From contig JAOPGA020000950.1 in assembly GCA_026419775.2 (NCBI GenBank), positions 82,457 through 146,456 on the forward strand: a DNA stretch of 64,000 nucleotides, in the 5' to 3' direction. A program made the position numbers and the translations under genes. The notes under the pieces are model-generated. The model had not been told where the DNA came from. It ran no database searches and saw nothing but the letters and a program-made list of their open reading frames with translations. Shown one piece after another: positions 42,646 through 52,509 of this stretch. This DNA is from Acrasis kona. Taxonomy: Eukaryota; Heterolobosea; Eutetramitea; Acrasida; Acrasidae. The first letter of the stretch is position 1. Each line of letters opens with the position of its first letter.

Positions 42646-44958
42646 TCATTTAGGTTTCCCACCAGGACTTGCAACAAAGCCGCCCTGTAGAGCATTCGGA
42701 CTTCCTTGATTAGATCCATCAAATTGTATGAATTGTAGTTCATATCTTGGAATCCTAAAGTGCATGAATGGCATGTTGTCGGGTTGCGGTCCTTTCATTC
42801 TTTGATTTAGCACATTCATGACGTTTGAGTCGGCTTCTTTTCCTCTTTTCCTCTTCTTGTCCGAAGTGTTTTCCAGAGGTCTTTGGTTGAAAGTGTTTGT
42901 AGTGCTTGTGGGTTGACCATCGAACAGACTTCCTTGTTGACTGTTTTGGATGGTTCGTGGGATCGCGAAGGTTTGTGGCTGGTTTGTAGTAGGTTTATTG
43001 AAATTGTTGTTGTTTCTAACCGATTGATTCGTATTCGGAAGACAATTAAAGTCCGTGCTTGTCATTTCGTTTCCACTCATTTGGTAGTCACCCATCACGT
43101 CCACTTGTGACTGATTGTCAAAGTTAAAAGTAGAAGTCGAAGTTTGTTGTTGGTAATTATTGCTGCTGTGATGTTCCGTCAACAAGTCTGATATGTCCTC
43201 AATGTCATCGAATATTGTTGCAAAGTGATCGTCGGATAATCCTAATCCTAAACTACCGCTCCTACTAATGCTGAAGCTGCTTCCTCTGTGTACGCTGTTT
43301 CCTCTGTTTTGAATGTTTCCTTGCGACAAGGGCTCACTACCTGTCGGCGTCGCTCCTACGCGCCCATTACTTGTTCTTCTGTACGCACTTGGTGGCAGCA
43401 AGACTTGATTTAAAAGTATCTTCTTGATGGCATCTTCCTCGTCGGATAGTGTGTCGGTTAGGTTGATGGTAAAGTAACTTTCTATTTGTTCGTTCAAAAA
43501 AATGCTAAGAACGTTGGCGATGGTCTTGAGGTGACTTTCGTCTAGTGGTGAAAATTGATTCCTCGACATTGTATTCAAAACTTCAAGCACTCCAACTACT
43601 TTTTGATCTCGTTGGTTGGATCGCGAAGTGATGGTGATGGGAGCACAAATAACGGAACGCTTCTGATTAGAGTCGCTGAGTTGGTTGATGGACCTTCCTG
43701 ATTGATAAACGCTGTTGGGAACTGATTTATCGTTGCTCGGAACCATTGGATCTCCTATGCTAACCTGCGCACATAATTCATCAGTGCTCTTGTCGTACAT
43801 GAACAATGTGGTTCTTTCGGCGTCCAATAACCTCGTGACGCACGATATAATGTGTTGAAGGAACACACCTACGCTGGCAGGTGCTTCTTGTTGGTTGACC
43901 TGACCTGAAGGGTTGGTTGAACTATTTGGGTTCACAATGTCTGGCTTCAATACGCTCAATCTCCTACACAATACTTGACTTCCCTGACGTTTCTTCTTCT
44001 TCGCTCTCTCCATTTCACACTCGTCTTCATCTTCTTGATTAGGATCGACCCTGAAGAATTTCGGATAGGCTGCTATGCTCTCTGGCGTGGGGAATGCTGC
44101 TGGGGGAGCCGTCGTTTTGCTGTTCCACAATTCAAATGTTTGGGTGGTGGTGACCATGTTGGATTCTTGTTTGACGGGAATGGGTGCTTGGCTACTACCC
44201 AAACGGCCTGATAACTGCTGGTTTCCACCAGGAGGAGGAAAGGAATAAGTTTGCAAGGATTCATAAATTTCAGTGTCCTTTTCTACTTTGGCAGTGTTGG
44301 TGGCATCGCTCACATTATTTTGTTGGGCCAATTGTTGTAAAGTTTGGAGGACGAACTCTGGGTTGGTGGAAACGGTCAAGGCATTAGGATTAATCTGACC
44401 CAACTTGAACATTGCCTCGTAACGATTGCGTATGAATAATACACAATGTTCCGCTACGTTGATGGCATTCAGGTCCTGGGATCGTTTCCAGAATTGAAAA
44501 ACATTGTTTTCGTTGAGCGATCCCACTATGAAATCTTGGCAAAGGACCAATAAATTGTTCAACTGATAGAATTTCGCACCTTGGTATACGTCCCAAACAG
44601 TATCCTGCTTTAGGACTGTGCTGTCGGTATACACAAACTCCAAGATGTTGTAGAAAATGTCAGCACTCGCGTCTTGTATTTCGACTTCGAGAGTGTTTGT
44701 GTTTTTGCAGTTCACAAGTATAAGATTAAAAAAATAAGGACTCCGTGCGGCTAGTATTAGTTTATGTGCATAAAATTTGTTTTGTTCGATCATGAATGTG
44801 ACGTCACTAAGTAATTGGTTGTTGAAAAAATTCCGCAGGGAATGACCGAGCGTGAACATTTTATTGCTCGGTCCCTGCTTATTCTGCTGCCCTTCGATTT
44901 CAACGTCACCCATTCCATTTACGAAAGCTCCTTGAGGGGACGGGGAGTATGTATTCAT
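42646..44958 (-). CDS. BTB/POZ-GAF domain protein
   Basis: Single exon; the start at 44958 (MNTYSPSPQG) is preferred over 45009, whose extra residues are not family-like. Residues ~35-150 are a BTB domain: NQLLSDVTFMIEQNKFYAHK, LAARSPYFFNLIL and ILEFVYTDSTVL. A BACK-like helical stretch follows (ENNVFQFWKRSQDLNAINVA). Residues ~370-490 are a GAF domain: VGVFLQHIISCVTRLLDAER, TTLFMYDKSTDELCAQVSIG, VICAPITI and VVGVLEVLNT. The C-terminal ~250 residues are Asn/Gln/Ser-rich. A basic KKKKRQG patch at ~330 may be a nuclear signal. BTB domains dimerise and can recruit Cul3; GAF domains bind small ligands. The combination is rare to my knowledge, so function is inference. Confidence 0.82.
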   Translation of the reverse strand: MNTYSPSPQGAFVNGMGDVEIEGQQNKQGPSNKMFTLGHSLRNFFNNQLLSDVTFMIEQNKFYAHKLILAARSPYFFNLILVNCKNTNTLEVEIQDASADIFYNILEFVYTDSTVLKQDTVWDVYQGAKFYQLNNLLVLCQDFIVGSLNENNVFQFWKRSQDLNAINVAEHCVLFIRNRYEAMFKLGQINPNALTVSTNPEFVLQTLQQLAQQNNVSDATNTAKVEKDTEIYESLQTYSFPPPGGNQQLSGRLGSSQAPIPVKQESNMVTTTQTFELWNSKTTAPPAAFPTPESIAAYPKFFRVDPNQEDEDECEMERAKKKKRQGSQVLCRRLSVLKPDIVNPNSSTNPSGQVNQQEAPASVGVFLQHIISCVTRLLDAERTTLFMYDKSTDELCAQVSIGDPMVPSNDKSVPNSVYQSGRSINQLSDSNQKRSVICAPITITSRSNQRDQKVVGVLEVLNTMSRNQFSPLDESHLKTIANVLSIFLNEQIESYFTINLTDTLSDEEDAIKKILLNQVLLPPSAYRRTSNGRVGATPTGSEPLSQGNIQNRGNSVHRGSSFSISRSGSLGLGLSDDHFATIFDDIEDISDLLTEHHSSNNYQQQTSTSTFNFDNQSQVDVMGDYQMSGNEMTSTDFNCLPNTNQSVRNNNNFNKPTTNQPQTFAIPRTIQNSQQGSLFDGQPTSTTNTFNQRPLENTSDKKRKRGKEADSNVMNVLNQRMKGPQPDNMPFMHFRIPRYELQFIQFDGSNQGSPNALQGGFVASPGGKPK

Positions 44959-45058
44959 TTTTGTTCCACGCAACAAGATTTTTAAACAACTGCAAACAAG
45001 TAAGGACAACCCAAAACGTATTTGGTGATAACAGAATTAGGGTAAAGTTTACAATTTA

Positions 45059-45818
45059 TTATCCTTCAAAGAACACTGGTAGCTCAGTCCATGGGACCAT
45101 CTTGCGTTCGCATCCGTCCTTTGTAATATTAACCGTGCGGACCACTCCTCCGCTGCTTCCGTCTCTTTGCATGGCCAATGTTAATGCCGTCTTGACGAAT
45201 TGTTCCGCCTCTTCAAGCGTCATGTCGTCCTTGTAGTGAACATCACAGTAACCGAAAATGTAAGAAGATCCAGATCCGCTCGTTCCGAATGGTTGTTTTA
45301 CAAGAGTTCCTCCCAATGGAATGGAATACACCTGACCACCTTCTATTGGATCCCATCCTGCACACAGAATTCCTGCCATTAGATGGTTCTTGTTCTGGTA
45401 GCATAATGTTCTGAACAAATTAGCGGCAGTCTTTACTCTTGGTAGTTCTCCAAGTTCGACTCTTTTTTGAATTAATTTTTTAGATTCATGTTTAACACTT
45501 ACGATTGCATAGAAAGATAATACTTAACATAGTCAGCGACAGCTTGTGTATCTGCAGCTGATCCTGATCTACAGCAATAAATTCTCTCGTGCACTTGGGT
45601 TAATTTATCACTAACTCTATTGGCAATGTATGAACCGGTCGTTGTTCTTGAATCTGCGCCGACAAGTACTCCGTCTCTATATTTGATGGCAATAATTGTT
45701 GTCTGAAATGTATGAGTTTTTAAATTGTTTAATAGGTTCATACTCCCATAGAGTGAGGCTTTGATAGCTCCTTTAGAGGGTTCATCTGCACGACATCAAA
45801 AGGTTTGATCGCATCCAT
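45059..45818 (-). CDS. PSMB6: 20S proteasome subunit beta1 (PSMB6)
   Basis: Exons inferred: 45744-45818, 45503-45702, 45059-45461. The propeptide ([17 protein letters not shown]) is encoded by exon 1 and ends with Gly. Exon 2 starts with the catalytic Thr1: [40 protein letters not shown], the Asp17 and Lys33 pattern and [20 protein letters not shown] identify the caspase-like beta1 subunit. [19 protein letters not shown] near the C-terminus supports the fold. It cuts after acidic residues in the proteasome core. The gene is complete within the window. Confidence 0.96.
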
Positions 45819-46063
45819 ATTTCGATCTTTGTATTGTTTATTGGAATGGTTGACTCGGAATGATTTGTATATTTAGAAAGATTGTAAGGGGGTCATTAAC
45901 TGAGGAGATTCAACTGAACAAACAAAGGTTACGTATCATAGAACACGTTATGGATTAAATACATTGGGCTTCTAATTTCTTGATTAAGGACCGTGCTTGA
46001 TAGGACAAAACAGTGTATTGAAAAGCTAGAAAGCAATGAGGCTTCGTCAATCTCTAAAAAAGA

Positions 46064-46148
46064 CGCCCACCGAGGGGCTCGAACCCTCGACCACAAGATT
46101 AAGAGTCTTGCGCTCTACCGAATACTCAAAAATCTGAGCTAGACGGGC
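46064..46148 (-). tRNA. tRNA-Lys (CUU) with a 12-nt D-loop insertion
   Basis: Minus-strand cloverleaf: acceptor GCCCGTC/GGTGGGC (7 pairs including G-T), D-stem GCTC/GAGC, anticodon arm CAAGA-CTCTTAA-TCTTG (anticodon CTT) and T-arm GAGGG-TTCGAGC-CCCTC. The D-loop is 20 nt instead of 8. After A14-G15 there is an insert ATTTTTGAGTAT before the normal TCGGTA. Without it the gene is a standard eukaryotic tRNA-Lys. There is no intron at the usual 37/38 position. A T6 run follows the 3' end as terminator. Confidence 0.92.
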
Positions 46149-46161
46149 GTGTCGATTTTCA

Positions 46162-46338
46162 TAGTATGTAAATGCCCGAATAATTTATAAAGAAAAATCC
46201 CTCTGGATCAGTCCGAATTCTTACAATTATTACTGCCGCCAAGGAAGCTGGTGCGAACCAGAATACAACTGCCAGAATATACAGACGGATGGAGCTACCA
46301 GTTAAGATTAGGATGTACCTGACTCCTTCCCCAAGAAT
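46162..46338 (-). pseudogene. Open hydrophobic stretch, possible membrane-protein exon relic
   Basis: A 59-codon frame without ATG encodes two membrane-like segments (IRLYILAVVFWFAPASLAAV). The plus strand is also open for 96 codons here (46179-46471), so the coding strand is unclear. I suspect a relic exon of a multi-pass receptor, but no splice partner is evident. Confidence 0.25.
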
Positions 46339-46565
46339 TCACACGTGGGTACCACTTTTGAAACCTCTTTCTTTGAGGAATTTGTCTTTTTATTCCTCTA
46401 AAGGTAACAGTTTGATCGGAATAAAGCTGAACATCAGCAAATCATTTTTTGTGCGACCTACTGAGTTGTAGAATACTGTGAGACTCTCTTGTGTATGGTG
46501 AATCCGTAAGGAATTGTGATGGAATGTAGATTTGGGAGATTTTGAACAAATGATTTATTACCTCA

Positions 46566-46835
46566 TCCATATGGAGTTGTGTACAGCGTCATAAGAAAGT
46601 CGTCCTTTGAACAGCCACGAGAACCAATATATCCATCCAGAATTCTTGCTCATGATACAGGAGAGAGGTACCAAGAGTTGCTCATTTGATTCAACAAGTC
46701 ACGTGGTGTACATGTCTTTTCGATTATGCTCCTGTAATTCATGATCGTACTAATGTCTCCACGTTGATGAGCATCGTGCCCTAGTTTCCTCCACTGACTC
46801 CATACTTGAGAGTACCTCTGTTGGTACACAAGTAA
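46566..46835 (-). pseudogene. Decayed reading frame with an in-frame TGA
   Basis: A 61-codon open stretch (46653-46835; contains QWRKLGHDAHQRGDISTI) is followed after a single TGA at 46650-46652 by 28 more open codons in the same frame. The text is protein-like and recalls ankyrin-type repeats, but the match is weak. There is no ATG, and no intron of normal size can remove the TGA. A stretch near 47166-47185 repeats the DNA at 46566-46590, hinting at further decayed copies. Confidence 0.35.
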
Positions 46836-47193
46836 CTAATATTCTCTAGTGTTTAGAAATTGTAGCAAGCAATCCTATTGAGTTGTAAATCGTTATCAGA
46901 GTCCGACTCCCACATTTTGCCCTTCTTCGAATCAACCTCATGTCAGTTTTCATTGTAATTTTAAAAAGTTTTAAATATAGGTTGAGAAAAGCAACAATGC
47001 AATAGCCACCTCAGAGAAGGATGGCTAAAAACCAGGACGGATAATTGTCCTTGTAGCGAATAGGATATAGGTGCACTTGTCATGAAGGGCTCCTGCCTTC
47101 ACGAATGCCTATGCAGGATATCCCACTTAACAAGGTATCCCTCAAATACTTCATCACAAAGGCAGAGATACAAATGGAGTTGTGCACCGTTTG

Positions 47194-47388
47194 ACTAGCA
47201 ATATTAAGCCTTGAAGTAACCAACTCTCTCCCTCAGAGTTGAAGAAGATAAAGTAGAAGTTAGCTAGGAGTCCTAGGAGGGACTCTTCTCGTCGATATTT
47301 GAAATCATTACTAGCAATATTAAGCCTTAGAGTAACCAACTCTCTCCCTCAGAGTCGAAGAAGTTAAGGAAGAAGTTAGTTAGACGTT
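47194..47388. repeat. Two-copy imperfect tandem repeat, about 116-bp period
   Basis: Copies start at 47194 and 47310 with ACTAGCAATATTAAGCCTT. Both share a ~75-bp core containing AACCAACTCTCTCCCTCAGA and GAAGAAGTTAG-type text. In copy 1 CAACTCT and AGAGTTG can pair as a 7-bp hairpin with a CTCCCTC-type loop; copy 2 has one change in that stem. Just upstream, around 47083-47103, TGAAGG and CCTTCA form another small hairpin. It could be a remnant of a repeat element or a structured RNA. Confidence 0.6.
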
Positions 47389-47587
47389 AGGGAGCAGCCT
47401 CAAGAGGGAAGGATTCGGGTCTGATATCAACCGCAACATGTGTACCATTTGTGGATAAAATAAAAATAGGCTGAAACTATTTTTTCTGCACCAAATTTTG
47501 CGATAGGACCAAAGAGCAGACTATAAAAGTTTCATTAGAGAATGTGAGGATATTAATAATTTTTAAAAAACACAACAACACAACAAA

Positions 47588-48403
47588 ATGATCTCCAACA
47601 CAAACAACAGACTGTTGTCATTTTTAACAAGACTGCTCACCTCCATCCAACCTGAAGTCTTCGAAAAGACCCCAGTTCAGGATGACCAAGTACAGCCCCA
47701 TATCTTGGGCTTGATCCGGCACTTGATGTCAAACAAACCTTATTACGGAAACGAAGCGGCATACCGTGATCCAGCTGCCTTGGCCATCCAGGGCCTGTCG
47801 GAGGATGATATGGACCAAGAAGAAGATGTGGAGGACGAGTCGGAGGAGGAAGAGGTGGAGGAGAGACGATCCAACCACTTCACATTGATGCGCAATGTCG
47901 TCACATCCATCAATAACCAATCCACCTGTGATCTGGATCTGGATCAAGGGTTCATGCAATTTGTTAGAGAAGGAGTGATTGACAATGCGCGTTTTCATAC
48001 TGACGTCAGGACTGTGCAGGACAACTTTCTGTTCCACTATAAGGCGAGAACCAGGGGGGATCAATGCAGTGCAGACGAGCGAAGATATCTTGAAATCATT
48101 GGAAGGTATCCAAAGCTGTTGAACTTTTACGCTTATAAGCACATGGTCGTGATTAGGGCATTTGGAAGTAACCGCGGTCTTGTGCTGAATCCTTTTTGGG
48201 CGGAGCCTGCGATAGTGAAAAATAAGGAGAGTTTAATAGCTGATTCAATGCTCATGTTTGACCATAACAACACGATCATCAAAAGGCCTAGAGCTCCTCC
48301 TCCACGCCCCGCTCAACAGCCAGCTCGCACTGCACTAGTCCTCCGGGCCCCTGCACTCGGCGACATTGCGGCGCTATATCCTAATGGTCCTCCCAGGAGT
48401 TAG
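47588..48403 (+). CDS. Orphan acidic-loop protein, 271 residues
   Basis: Single exon in an otherwise gene-poor island. The N-terminal ~65 residues are helical (LLSFLTRLLTSIQPEVF). A strongly acidic tract follows at ~75-95 (DDMDQEEDVEDESEEEEVEE). The middle looks folded (GFMQFVREGVIDNARF, ERRYLEIIGRYPKLLNFYAY). The C-terminus is Pro/Arg/Ala-rich (RAPPPRPAQQPAR). No known domain is visible. Third-codon GC is higher than in nearby AT-rich non-coding DNA, supporting coding. The flanks hold repeats and relics, so origin from a mobile element or recent lineage-specific birth is possible. Confidence 0.6.
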   Translation: MISNTNNRLLSFLTRLLTSIQPEVFEKTPVQDDQVQPHILGLIRHLMSNKPYYGNEAAYRDPAALAIQGLSEDDMDQEEDVEDESEEEEVEERRSNHFTLMRNVVTSINNQSTCDLDLDQGFMQFVREGVIDNARFHTDVRTVQDNFLFHYKARTRGDQCSADERRYLEIIGRYPKLLNFYAYKHMVVIRAFGSNRGLVLNPFWAEPAIVKNKESLIADSMLMFDHNNTIIKRPRAPPPRPAQQPARTALVLRAPALGDIAALYPNGPPRS

Positions 48404-48885
48404 TGTCAACCGTCACCGCACTAACAACCTGCCACTTTGTCCTCCTCTAATCCCTGGTGACGGTAGTTGTTGTAAATGTTGTAAATAAAGCCAGGTGCAT
48501 GTACAAAAAAAAGATTAATGGCAAATTTTTGCATCTGCAACATGATTATTTTCTTGCTAACATGATTTTCGGCCGTGATTGTAAAGAAATGTATTTATTG
48601 TCTTCTTGGTCCTGTTTTTTTGTGACTTTTGGTTGGCTTTGGTGTTGTTGTTGCTGCGCCATGGGTTGTAGTGCATAAAAATGTCATGTGCAATTCATAT
48701 AAATACTCGGAATTCACTTTTAACACAATGCGAAATAATAATAAAGGATCGTTCTGGTCACTTACTTCTTACTTTAGTGCTCAGACCGAACTCTGAAGAC
48801 GTTGATTATTTTTCTAAAGAATACGAATAAGACACTCAGTAAACATGAAGATGGAAGGTATAAAAGAATATGTCGAAGAAATTTT
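48404..48885. other. Intergenic, no gene seen
   Basis: About 480 bp between the orphan gene and the 3' end of EXO84. Its only frame of note (48457-48678) is Cys/Trp-rich low-complexity text and is not supported. No RNA gene found. Confidence 0.45.
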
Positions 48886-51828
48886 TTATTTTTTAGAATT
48901 GTTTATCATCAACTGGATGCTATCAAAGCTTGAATTTTTGAAGTTGTCCTCGAAAGCATTAATAGCAGCATGAATTGAAGATTTTGTTTGGGACAACTGG
49001 TCAATATGTTTGTAGTAATAGTCCCTCTCCTTGATTATGAATCCATCATCTTCTAAATCTTTACAATAATCTCCTATTCTCTCAATCATCTCATTTACTC
49101 CGGTCCTGGTATCACTGAACATGATGTGACGACAAGATTCTAAAAGGAAAAACAAATCTAGAACTAAATTTTGAACTTCCGATGGGGTAACGGAGTGATT
49201 TTCAAACCTATCCCAATAGCCGTCGTCTCGATTCATCTTACCAACAAGCTGGCTCATGAGTTCGGGTAACACAATTTCTTTGTTTTGAAAGCTCTTATGC
49301 TCAGTTAGAGACACGCTGAGTTTGGAAAGAAACAAGATCAAATTTTGGAATTGAACAGACACAGACTGATTGTTAGATTGAAAAGATTTAGGTGGGTAGC
49401 GATCAGGGTTGTGAAAACCAATTTGATCTATGATTTGAGTAGAACGTGTTTTGCAATACAAGTCAATAAGGCGACCGTCAAAACCTTTGGTCTGTTCAGA
49501 AAACAAAGTCAACTCTGGAATATCCCTTTCAAACATTGCCTCTAGACGTTCAAGCAGAGCAGGAAACACACGATGTAAAATAAACTGCACAGTGGATATC
49601 ATTGAGAAGAACTGAGAGTCATTAAGACGGCCATGATCAGTACTTGCAATTGTGTAACAACAAACATAAAAAGTTTGAACGTATTGTAATAAGCCCCTAA
49701 CAGTGGACTGGTAAACTTGTACAGAGACGATCGGCTCGATAACTTGAGTAAATTCATTCAAATATTGATGCATCTTCTTTCCAGTGTCTGTCATGTCTAT
49801 TGTATCACTTTGGGTGGAACCAATATCAATAAAAGTATATTTAGAGTGACCCCACGGTTCTTTTTGTACGCGATCCAGATTATTATACTTTGCGTTTTGA
49901 AGACTTGTTGTGAGTGCAATCTTTAACCGATCTCTAAAATGGTCTCTGAGCAGATAAGTAACCACGATTCCTCTCTCCCCAAGTTTATCAGCATAAGAAA
50001 AAGCCGTGTCACAAGATTTGACTACGGTGGATAAAGATTCAGTATAAGGTTCCAACACTTGACTGTCTATGAGTTGACAGTATTGTTGGATGAGCTGTCG
50101 GACTACCCACTTTACTAGGACGCTATTATAATTGTTACCAAACATGTCAGTAAATTGATCAACAATATCACACATCAAGTCAAAAAAAAGTTTGGACACG
50201 GATTCAACAAAAATTATAGGTTGACCCTCTGTTTTTTTTGTAATTAAACTTTTGATTAAATCTTCTTGACTGTTCAAAAATGTGTCCAAGGCTTCTTGAT
50301 GCCTGTCCAGTTGGATCAATTGGGTCGCCAGCTTCTTGGTCTTCAAGGGATTTAGTTTCCAATGTTGAGAAAGTTCTATGCACAACTCATTTACCAGACT
50401 TGACACCACGTGATTGAACTTTTCGATGAGCTCGTCTTCAATGTTGGGTTGGTCCTTGATTTGGTAGCCGTTAATGTGATCCTGCTTTCCTCTTCTGTAC
50501 ATTTCTACAGCCTTGTCTATTTGATGTAGTTCCACAGCTGCCTTGAATTCCGTAACAATGTCCGAAAGACCTTCTTGGAAATCAATTGATTCGCTTCGCA
50601 TACGAATGTGTTGTGTTGTTTCGAATAGGTTGCTTCTTAATTTTGACACTTCCGTGAGTTCGCTCAGACAGTCGTCAACGGTAATCATGGAAGACTTCAT
50701 TTCAGAAAATAATTGTCCCAGTTCTACCATCTCAGAGTCAATGGAAGCGATCTGTTTGGAGGCCCTCATGAACAGAGGGTAATGAAAGTAAACATCTAAA
50801 GAAAGTTAGTTTCGGTCGAAAAAGTCCTTCTTACCTCTTTTAAGCACTTCATTAATGTTGAGGTTGACTTGCTTGAGCGTGGTGAGGTGTTCTGTTGTCT
50901 CTTCTTGAATGTTTTTAATCTTGTTTATCAAGTCTGCTTTCATTTTTTGATCACTACCTGCTGATGCAATGGCATCCTTTCCAAGGTTCAGTGCTGTATA
51001 TTATTAGAAAACGTCATTTTTGGTAACTAACCTGCGCTTGTTGTGTTCTTCACTCCTGAACCAATTTCGTTAGAAATGGAAACTCCAGTGTTGATGGCAC
51101 CCAACGCAACTTTTGATGTTGATGTTGCAGCGTGCGCACCGGTTTTTAATGCAGATTTTACCAATCCTGTTATTCCTTTCTGTTTCTTCTTTTCTTCCTT
51201 CTCATCAATATCCTTTGGAGTTCCTTCTTCTGATGACAAGTAATCTGTACTTCCATCCACGATCATGTCTTTGCTATTGATGTTCCTCTTAAAATTAAAT
51301 ATGCTCTTGCGATTGGCTCTTGCTTCGCTTCTAAAAGGGTTAAACTTTCTCATCTTCTGCTTCTTTGATCTTCTTTCGTTTATTTTGTTACGATCAAACA
51401 TTAGATTAATGTCTTGTTTAATTAGTCGGATTGTGATTTTAAAAATACGTACAAAATTCAGTTGTGAACTTTTTTTTGCTGAACGGTTTTAGAAAAACAG
51501 CAACAGCTTTCCCCTCTTGTAGTGATAAAGCATTCTCAGATTCAATTTGCTTTAATATTTTTATCTGAAACAACTCATCATCATTCTCAGACTCGGTGTC
51601 GCTCTCATCTTCGTCATCATCTTCATCCTCATCTTCACTGTCTTCTTTTGTCTTTTTCTCATTAAAGACTTTGACAATATTTTTGATAACAGTTGGGGAA
51701 CTGATTGAAAAGTGGTTGCGCAGCGATGATTCTCTTTTTTTACTTAATTGCTGAGGAGGTAATGCCTCCGGCGAGCTAGCAGAATGCGTGTTGGAACTAA
51801 ACAATCTCTTCCTCGCCTCGATAGACAT
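48886..51828 (-). CDS. EXOC8: Exocyst complex component EXO84 (EXOC8-like)
   Basis: Exons inferred: 51453-51828, 51032-51412, 50834-50993, 48886-50795. About 940 residues. The exocyst tethers secretory vesicles at the plasma membrane. The first two exons encode a disordered acidic (51590-51660) then basic region; exon 3-4 span a coiled coil. VYFHYPLFMRASKQIASID is the Exo84/Vps51-type motif. The C-terminal Exo84 domain has HQEALDTFLNSQEDLIKSL, FFDLMCDIVDQFTDMF and VLVKWVVRQLIQQYCQLI. No PH domain is seen. An in-frame ATG lies nine codons upstream at 51855; 51828 (MSIEARKRLF) is preferred only by position. All four exons join in frame with 38-40-bp introns. Confidence 0.8.
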
Positions 51829-52198
51829 GATTATAATGTTTTGTCCTGTTGTCAAATGTCTCCATTATAAACATTGACAGCATAAAAAACTTCTATAATA
51901 TATAAACTTGTTTTGGTTGAGTTTGTACCTACCATATGGTCCAGGTTTGTACACAACACGTAATTGTTCACACAGACATTAAAGCTGCATGTATATATAC
52001 ATGTTGGTAGATGTATTGACCTGTTATTGGATAAAAAGGGTGAGGCTAATTAAGATTTGGTGAAAACGTTTGATATAGAACTTGAGAGTGATTAATAGCA
52101 AAAAAGCTGTAACAAGATTAAGCAAAGACTAAGCAATATCGAAATATAATGTAATACTTTAGTAGTCATATCTATTGCATTGAACTGAAATTCATAAT

Positions 52199-52486
52199 GT
52201 GGATGTAACTCAATTGTGGCATCAGCACGTTATCTCCCCGTATGACAAACATTAAATGTAAAATACTTTTTGTTAACAATTATTTATTCACTTTGTATTA
52301 CACAAACAATAGTTCCTATATTCACAACAGGAATTTTTACTGTCTATACATGCACTGTTTTCACACACCACTAGATGACACGCCCACCGTAACATCGGTT
52401 GACTTCATTTTTACAACTTTACGTTTACAACAAAGAGTGCCTGCTTTGCATGCATGAAGTCCAGGGTTCAATTCCCTGTATCTCCA
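52199..52486 (+). tRNA. tRNA-Ala(UGC)-like locus, possibly split in the D-loop by ~210 bp
   Basis: The 3' part is clear: D-stem strand GAGT, anticodon arm CCTGC-TTTGCAT-GCATG (anticodon TGC, one mismatch), T-arm CAGGG-TTCAATT-CCCTG with a perfect B-box GGTTCAATTCC, acceptor TATCTCC, A73 and a T5 terminator. No normal 5' half adjoins it. About 210 bp upstream, GTGGATG TA ACTC could supply the acceptor and D-stem 5' strand: ACTC pairs fully with GAGT. The acceptor pairs in six of seven positions, including a G3-T70 pair, the alanine identity element. This may be a long D-loop intron, an insertion-broken tRNA, or chance. The 3' half alone is confident. Confidence 0.4.
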
Positions 52487-52507
52487 CTTTTTAAGATTCT
52501 GTGAACA
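52471..52507 (+). repeat. tRNA-Ala 3'-end repeat, copy 1
   Basis: ATTCCCTGTATCTCCACTTT followed by TTAAGATTCT and GTGAACAA. The same string recurs at 53142. It includes the tRNA 3' end plus ~20 bp of downstream flank. Confidence 0.7.
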
Positions 52508-52509
52508 AA

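Noticed and set aside
47005-47025. CAGAGAAGGAT string considered as U6 snRNA ACAGAGA box.
   Set aside because: No U6 stem-loop, no conserved flanks and no T-run terminator.
47083-47130. Hairpin-forming stretch with TGAAGG/CCTTCA considered as a small structured RNA.
   Set aside because: Stem too short and no promoter or terminator pattern; left only as a note in the repeat entry.
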